From Reticulitermes speratus (Eukaryota > Arthropoda > Insecta > Blattodea > Rhinotermitidae), in contig JAJKFL010000004.1 in the NCBI GenBank assembly GCA_021186555.1, positions 12,766,779-12,830,778 of the forward strand: DNA of 64,000 nt, in the 5' to 3' direction. The position numbers were made by a program, and so were the translations under genes. Within the stretch, counting starts at the first letter, position 1. Each line of letters opens with the position of its first letter. Positions 58,015 to 64,000 of this stretch are shown piece by piece. The notes under the pieces are model-generated. The model was given only the letters and a program-made list of their open reading frames with translations, had not been told where the DNA came from and searched no databases.

Positions 58015-60065
58015 ATATCATATACCATCGTCACCTTTTAAAACCTATAATTACTTGCTCATGGCTGTAGCAAATACATGTTTTCATCGATGTCACTATA
58101 ATGGGCTTTGTGTTTGCCTAAATCTTAAATTTCAATCAATAACAGGAGCCATACCCAAATTCAGGGCTGCACACTATCTTCAGAATTTGCTGATTTAATA
58201 ACAATTCTGATTCTTTTTTCAATCACTTATGATAAGAAATTGTGGCCTTTTACCAGCAACACTTACTGGACGCATGCACGAGCCATCTTGACACTGGGCC
58301 ATGAAAGAATGCAAAGTATTCCACCTCCTGGGCCACCATCTTTAACATATGTGGTATGTACAATCATATTGCACTGTGCATATTCCACACGATAATAATC
58401 CCACACTGCATAACTTAAATTCACTGATATTCTACATTCACTGACATAACCCCACTGCTGTATCACTGGGTACACACCAGAATGACATGAATGTAAACAA
58501 AACAAAGACAACATTTGCAACTTACCTTGTATACCACACTGAAAAAAACAATATGGATTCCATCATCTCAACATACACAAAACCAAAATTTTGATCCGCA
58601 TATTAATTTAAAAATGTCCTTAAATAACGCTTAATCTTCCCAAATTTTTTCTTTCTGCTTCAGCATATGTAAATCTGCATCCACCATCATCATTGGTGCG
58701 CAACAGCCAAGGTTAATAACAAATAAATCTGCTGCCATTAATAAAACTTCTGAAAAATTTAAAAAAGCAGGAGTAACTGAACAAAAACCATAATCGCAGA
58801 CACTAATTTACATTATATCAACCACCATCACTGGACTGTAACAGGCACACAAACCATATACAATAACACTACCACCATCCCTCAAAATATAAATGCATTT
58901 ACCACCAATTTATACGGGGGTATCTGGACGAGACTAACTCAGGGAAAATCAAACATTTATGCTTCCACTGATTAGTTTACAACTGTCAGGGCACGGAACA
59001 CGAGTGTCTCCCGGAAATAACCAAGTATTTTATTTTTGTATTGTGCAAAGATTTGATGGTCATGACTCAAGTACAACTAATGTCAAGGTTAACCTTTATT
59101 CTAGCATGATGGGCATTTAAATTTTAGTGCACGGTTTACCAGTAAGTTAGTATTACTTGAACAGAGAAAGATAAAGTTATTACATAAATGGATTTTATAG
59201 AAAACAAAACAGAAATTATGCAGCATGTCTTAAAGATGCAGTTAATTTCTTCTGTTGCCAAAATATATACAATGAAGTTGTAGGGGTGTTTTGCAATGTG
59301 TGTTCACCGATTGAAGATTAAGGATGAGTGTCCGTGTAAACGCACTTCCCATTTAAGCTTGAATGGCATGTATAGGGACAACTTTACCATTACAGATGTA
59401 GAAGCAACTGTCAATACATTATAAATATGTTGCTAAACCCTTGAAGTTGGATAAACCGCTGATTCAACGTGCACAGAGAATGGTAGACGTATGGCAGGTT
59501 TCTGAACATCGCAGATTAAGTCCAACAGGTTCAGAAAATGTTTCGGATAGAGAAAATCTTCCGACAAACTAAAGCACCACAAAGGTACTCTTAGTGACAG
59601 CAATGTAGCAGTACATAAACAATGAAGTACACCAGTATTCAAAACTGTTACTTTAAATGCTGATATGTTGGCATGCTTGTAGCCTTGAAGTGTTCTACTG
59701 AGTACGGATGTACTTTTGGCAGCATGTGGCAGCAAGTATGGCTGTGTGTGTAAGTAAAGAGTAACGCACATTGACGCAGTGTAACGTTACACCCTGGACT
59801 GAATTACAAACTTGGAACTTATCTGTCATGGGTATGAGACCAACAAAGCAGTCAGAGTTGACAGTACTGTTACGGAATTTTTTTGTCTTCAAAAACACAA
59901 CCACAAATGGCACAACTGTAGCTACAAAACTGAAAAACTCTTTAATCACCTTTGCAACAAATAAGAACGGCTGAGATTTGTATAAGAAAGCAATTCTCAC
60001 ACTTATACTACACGTAACACACAATCAGTATTACAGCTTACAGGCGTCAGGCACAGTATCTAGAA
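58015..60065. other. Interval without recognisable gene
   Basis: About 2 kb of AT-rich unique sequence. Frames of up to 112 codons (minus 59433-59771 and 59695-60024) have no recognisable domain. It could include intron or 3' flank of the minus-strand zinc-finger locus, but nothing shows it. Confidence 0.5.
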
Positions 60066-60072
60066 TAGAATA

Positions 60073-60466
60073 CAGTGATACCTCGGCTAACGAGTGACCC
60101 TGCTAACGAATTTTTCGGCTAACAAGATTTTTTTCACTGTTTTTCAGACTTGGCTAACGAATATGGATTCGGCTAACGAAAGTTTTAGTGGATGCTCGCG
60201 CTAACATAAAGCAGCAAACATGAACGGTCGGGCCATTCCAGGAGCTTATCTTTTCCGTCTGTATGTGTGTGACAAAGAAATGAGCCCTTTTATAGTGTGC
60301 TTTTTTACTACTTTATAAAACTTATCTTTAAATAGTGGGCAGCATCCAGAACGAATTAAACGATTTTCTATAGAAACCTACGGGAAATCACGTTTCGGCT
60401 AACGAAGATTTCGGCTAACGAATGTGATTCCGGAACGAATTATCTTCGTTAGCCGAGGTATCACTG
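60073..60466. mobile_element. Pogo/Tigger-like MITE
   Basis: 394 bp with perfect 21-bp terminal inverted repeats (starting cagtgatacctcggctaac) and a TA duplication (60071-60072, 60467-60468). The word ttcggctaacgaa recurs several times inside each end as subterminal repeats. Terminal sequence and TA target resemble the pogo/Tigger branch of Tc1/mariner; no transposase. Confidence 0.9.
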
Positions 60467-60469
60467 TAA

Positions 60470-60910
60470 GAGCTGGGCGGAGTCAGAGTGTCCCATGCAC
60501 ATCGACCAATCACAGTATCTATATTTTACATCTCACAATAAATTTATTCAAAACTACCCCCAGTCACTATGGTGCTAATTATCGAACAATGTACACAAGT
60601 CTATACAAAAAAAAAAAGGTGTGCAGAATAAGGGTGTGCAGACTACAGTATGTACGCATATATGTACAATCACACACCTTCATGTAGCTTCTTACATTCA
60701 GCACTTACTCTGGGTTTTATGATTACATTAGACTGCTTCGAGAGACCAGTGTCAGATTCTTTACTCTTTGCTACTAGCATCAGCCTATACTCACTGTTTC
60801 CATGAACTCCAGAATTATAACAGTTTATTTTCACTCACCCAGTCAGATTCTTAACAATTTTGAAAAATAAGCTGAAAATAATAATTACAATAAGACAACG
60901 CTATAATACA
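60470..60910. other. Interval without recognisable gene
   Basis: Unique sequence; short poly-A tract near 60607. Confidence 0.45.
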
Positions 60911-60912
60911 GG

Positions 60913-61002
60913 ACTGGAATATGTCTAGAGCTTTTCAAGACACAGAATTTTGGAACTGCATCTGCACACGTTCAGAGCAAGATATTGATCAATGTTTACA
61001 AT
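60913..61002. repeat. Duplicated 3' flank of zinc-finger sequence, copy 1
   Basis: actggaatatgtctagagct to gatattgatcaatgtttaca aligns with 61469-61556 (actggaaaatgtcttgagct to aatgatcaatgtccaaaaca) at roughly three bases in four. It lies just downstream (minus strand) of the finger fragment at 61022-61264; the second copy lies in the flank of the longer array. Confidence 0.75.
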
Positions 61003-61021
61003 ACAGCATTAGGGATCCTGT

Positions 61022-61264
61022 CTACAACATAACAGTACGTCTCCTCAGATTATGCCTCACAGAGAATGACTTATTACACATATCACAGGTGCAGGGGTAT
61101 TCTCCTTTATGTATGTGTTCATGTCTCTTCAGATCACCCTGGTCCATGAATGATTTACTACAAACATTACAAGTATGTGGTCGTTCTCCACTATGTATGC
61201 GTTGATTTTCCTTCAGATGAGACTCCAGAATGAACAATTTATTACAAACATCACAGATGGACAA
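61022..61264 (-). pseudogene. C2H2 zinc-finger fragment, about 3 fingers
   Basis: Minus frame: ICDVCNKLFILESHLKENQR, IHSGERPHTCNVCSKSFMDQ, GDLKRHEHIHKGEYPCTCDM, CNKSFSVRHNLRRRTVML, stop. Finger 1 has C-C but N in place of the first zinc histidine (KENQRIH). Finger 2 is intact (C-C-H-H with linker HKGEYP). Finger 3 keeps its cysteines but ends in RRRTVML without histidines. At its 5' edge (about 61258) homology to the finger consensus stops at a hammerhead-bearing insertion. Probably the 3' end of a duplicated zinc-finger gene. Confidence 0.8.
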
Positions 61265-61385
61265 TTTATTTTATTTACACCAACTAATGCACATGTAAAA
61301 CCACTTTTTTGTAGTTTTTATTGTAAATTGTCACTCCTACATGTGTTTCGATCCTCGTATCATCATCAGGGGTTTTTTTAAAAAG
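61262..61385 (-). mobile_element. Penelope-like terminus with hammerhead motif, inserted at the zinc-finger locus
   Basis: Minus strand: CUGAUGA (61369-61363), helix II GAU/AUC, GAAAC (61349-61345), loop ACAU, GUA (61340-61338), GGAGUG. The core is complete, helix II is short (3 bp) and helix I weak (2 bp plus). The 3' flank continues as gacaatttacaataaaaact to about 61265, where finger coding sequence starts abruptly. Element ends are approximate. Confidence 0.6.
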
Positions 61386-61841
61386 CCACTATCATTCAAT
61401 TGCATATTTTTGAAGGGTCCAATAGAACTCTTGTCTTAATATTTAGTTTTAAACAAACCAAACTGGACACTGGAAAATGTCTTGAGCTTTTCAAGATACA
61501 GCATTTTCGAACTGCCCTTGCGCATGTTGAGAGGAACGCAATGATCAATGTCCAAAACAAGAGTCACACACAATGTAGCATATCATTGACAGGAATAGAC
61601 TTAGCATAATAACCATCATGAAACAGACATACAAATATTACAGAAATAGGAGGACAACTAAAGCGAATCATATAAAATGTGATCCTTTCTTTCCTCAAAA
61701 TACTTCACAAAATATCAACAGCTCATAATGTTAATGCACCGTGAACACGCAGGCTAGTCCTACAAGTTTCTACAATTTATGGAAACAAGAAACACAGAAA
61801 GCAGAGGATCAGGCACAAACACTATGTATGCAACAATGTTT
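61386..61841. other. Flank of the zinc-finger array, with duplicated segment at 61469-61556
   Basis: Contains copy 2 of the duplicated flank (see 60913-61002). At 61809-61841 the sequence is still recognisable as a decayed finger (catacatagtg on the minus strand equals the IHS of a finger) beyond the stop codon. Confidence 0.6.
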
Positions 61842-63280
61842 CTACAGATCACCCTGGTCCCTGCATGATCTATTACAAAAATCACAGTCATATGGATGAT
61901 CTCCACCATGTATGCGTTGATGTCTCTTGAGATCACCCTGGGCCCTGAATGCTTTATGACACACATCACATATATACGGACGTTCTCCACTGTGTATGCG
62001 TTGATGTCTCTTCAGATTACTCTGGTCCCTGAATGATTTATTACAGACATCACAGGTATAGGGGCGTACTCCACTATGTATGCGTTGATGTCTCTTCAGA
62101 TCACCCTGGTCCCTGCATGATTTATTACACACATCACAGGTATAGGGGCGTACTCCACTATGTACGCGTCGATGTTTCTTTAGACCACCCTTGTCCCTGC
62201 ATGATTTATTACACACATCACATATATATGGACGTTCTACACTATGTATGCTTTGATGTTGTTTCATATGACTCAGTTGCCTGAATGATTTATTACAAAG
62301 TTCACAGGTATATGGACATTCTCCACTATGTATGCGTTGATGTCTCTTCAGATTACCCTGGTCCCTGAATGACTTATTACACTCATCGCAGGTATACGGG
62401 CGTTCTCCATTATGTATGCGCTGATGTCTCTTCAGATCACTCTGGTCCCTGAATGACTTATTACACTCATCGCAGGTATACGGGCGTTCTCCATTATGCA
62501 TGCTCTTATGTTCCTTCAGATGATTCTGCAGCCTGAATAATTTATTACACACATCACAGGAATATGGACATTCTCCACTATGTAAGCGTTGATGTACCTT
62601 CAGTATACTCTGGTCCTTGAATGACTTATTACACTCATCACAGTTATATGGGCGTTCTCCACTATGTGCGCGTTGATGTCTCTTCAGATCACCCTGGTCC
62701 CTGCATGACTTATTACACACATCACAGGTATATGAGCGTTCTCCACTATGTATGCGTTGATGTCTCTTCAGATGACCCTGCTCCCTGAATAACTTTTTAC
62801 ACTCATCACAGGTATATGGGCGTTCTCCACTATGTATGTGCTGATGTCTCTTCAGATCACTCTGGTCCCTGAATGACTTATTACACTCATCACAGGTATA
62901 TGGGCGTTCTCCACTATGTATCAGTTGATGTCTCTTCAGATCACTCTGGTCCCGGAATGACTTATTACACTCATCACATACATATGGGCGTTCTCCACTA
63001 TGTAGGCTTTGATGTTCCTTCAGATGACCTTGCAGAATGAATGATTTACTACAAACATCACAGGTATATGGGCTTCTCCACTATGTATGCAGTGATGTCT
63101 CTTCAGTTTACTCTGGTCCCTGCATGATCCATTACACACATCACAGGTACACACGTGCTCTCCCCTATGTACACCTTGCTGTCTCTGCACAGCACTCTGC
63201 TGCCTGAGTGTTGTATAACACACACCACTAGGACCAGGACGATGGATATTACGTACGTGCTGATCTTCATTCAAAGCACT
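61842..63280 (-). pseudogene. C2H2 zinc-finger exon, about 16 fingers, with one frameshift
   Basis: Minus-strand exon encoding tandem C2H2 fingers of the form YTCDECNKSFRDQSDLKRHQ, RIHSGERP, each 28 residues (C-x2-C-x12-H-x3-H) with TGEKP-type linkers; likely a nuclear DNA-binding protein. It opens at 63280 after a splice acceptor, in frame SALNEDQHVRNIH, the end of a finger split by the intron, then one degenerate finger and one good finger (CDVCNGSCRDQSKLKRHHCIH). A 1-bp deletion near 63073, in the linker HSGE|RPY, shifts the frame; from about 63080 to 61842 a second frame stays open with some 14 more fingers. The last finger stops at DQGDL because the expected AAG is TAG. The frameshift could be a sequencing error; if real, the product is truncated. 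No ATG is visible in this exon's main frame, consistent with upstream exons. Signature helices are very similar (RDQSDLKR, RDQGDLKR), indicating recent finger duplication. Confidence 0.85.
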
Positions 63281-63300
63281 CTGGTAGAAAGGGAAAAGTG
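63281..63300 (-). other. Probable 3' splice site of the zinc-finger exon
   Basis: Minus strand reads cacttttccctttctaccag just before the exon: a pyrimidine tract ending in CAG. The frame following it is open and completes a finger whose cysteine half must lie in an upstream exon. Confidence 0.65.
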
Positions 63301-63341
63301 AAACATATCAGCCCATGTTCAAAGGAGTTACAGTATATAAA

Positions 63342-63378
<37 letters not shown>

Positions 63379-63780
63379 ACGTGCACACAGTAAATAGGTT
63401 CCATGACAAATGCTCACACGAAGGAAGCCCACACGAAAATTCCGCACCAAAAAAACCAAACTGTCATAAATGCTCACATGAAAAATACCCACATGGAAAA
63501 TTGCTCACATGGAAAAGTACGCACATAGAAAAGTTCTCACATTCACAATACTATCAAGTAATACACTCTTAATAAAGCGTTATGTGCATGCTATGAAGTG
63601 AAGTTCAAACATGCAGTATTGTTATTGACATGAACGAAGAATATGTTTATGAATGAAATTATAATGAAATAAATTTTAACCTTCAATAAGTCTGAGTATA
63701 AACAAATAAAATAGAAAATTTGGATGTAAATGTTTGTAAGGGAAATTACAGGAAATAAAATGCTCTGGTTTTATTTATCC
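63301..63780. other. Presumed intron with (CA)n and short degenerate repeat
   Basis: A (CA)n microsatellite lies at 63341-63378. From about 63408 to 63545 imperfect copies of gctcacatggaaaa recur at intervals of roughly 16-20 bp. The rest is AT-rich. Confidence 0.6.
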
Positions 63781-63785
63781 TTTAT

Positions 63786-63998
63786 TTATTTTTTTTTTGT
63801 CCTACAAAGAGAAAAGTCAACACTTTTTGGTTTTTTTAGTTTACTGTAAGTTAGCGGATATGAGTTACCCATCTTGGCATGACACGTATACAGTTGGTAA
63901 AACATGTCTGGAACTTTATCAAAGGTGCCATCTCCATAGAATGTACCTTTGTTCAATTCAACCAAGAGCTCTTTATCACCTAAAACCAGAATTCTGTC
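63786..63998 (-). CDS. Partial MULE-type transposase domain (runs off the window)
   Basis: Minus frame from the right edge: DRILVLGDKELLVELNKGTF, YGDGTFDKVPDMFYQLYTCH, AKMGNSYPLT, then YSKLKKPK... to a TAA at 63788-63786. DGTF...P..FYQLYTxH...xPL is the hallmark of the MULE/FAR1-like transposase domain, including the first catalytic aspartate (DGTF). Such domains occur in Mutator-like transposons and in domesticated insect FLYWCH/MULE proteins. The similarity ends at about PLTYS (63845), where an intron may begin (aGTAAAC), so the last 20 codons are probably not translated. The 5' part is outside the window. Confidence 0.72.
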   Translation of the reverse strand, partial: DRILVLGDKELLVELNKGTFYGDGTFDKVPDMFYQLYTCHAKMGNSYPLTYSKLKKPKSVDFSLCRTKKK

Positions 63999-64000
63999 TG

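Overview
This window looks like repeat-rich, gene-poor nuclear DNA from an arthropod, most likely an insect. It carries tRNA-derived SINEs, mariner-type, hAT-type and pogo-like DNA transposon remnants, non-LTR retrotransposon tails, and a C2H2 zinc-finger exon with a splice acceptor. The mix of SINE families reminds me of cockroach/termite-type genomes. That is an impression, not something I could check. There are no bacterial operons, ribosome binding sites or CRISPR arrays.

Layout. 1-3.1 kb is a 92-bp satellite. 3.1-14 kb is mostly unique DNA with SINEs, a broken mariner transposase, a 22-bp minisatellite and a small hAT element. 14-20.3 kb holds four SINEs or fragments, a 40-bp minisatellite, an AC-rich array and a second small hAT element. 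22.3-27 kb is dominated by a 39-bp and a 42-bp minisatellite. 27-32 kb holds a LINE tail, a good hammerhead-ribozyme motif and a hAT element with a 69/70-bp minisatellite inside it. 32-36 kb is a cluster of mariner-type elements and SINEs, including a SINE inserted in a transposase fragment. 36.6-37.4 kb is a very uniform 60-bp array. 42.9-48.2 kb is a 24-bp minisatellite in two blocks. 48.9-57 kb holds nested SINEs, a long-TIR mariner MITE, LINE tails and a 67-bp array. 57-60.5 kb is quiet apart from a long inverted repeat and a pogo-like MITE. 60.9-63.3 kb is a minus-strand zinc-finger locus with a frameshift, a premature stop and a tandemly duplicated 3' end. The last 220 bases hold part of a minus-strand MULE-type transposase domain.

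Three themes link the window. First, many long open frames are by-products of minisatellites whose unit lacks stop codons; I annotate them as repeats, not genes. Second, several tandem arrays appear to have been seeded by mobile elements: the 92-bp satellite matches the 3' part of SINE family D, the 69/70-bp array lies inside a hAT element, and the 38-bp array repeats the 5' end of a mariner transposase. Third, a hammerhead-ribozyme-like core (CUGANGA, helix II, GAAAC, GUH) recurs in intact and decayed forms, often inside inverted repeats, as expected for Penelope-like retroelement termini. That ribozyme family is the most interesting signal here.

The only candidate host gene sequence is the zinc-finger exon and possibly the MULE-like fragment; both are on the minus strand and both may be pseudogenes.
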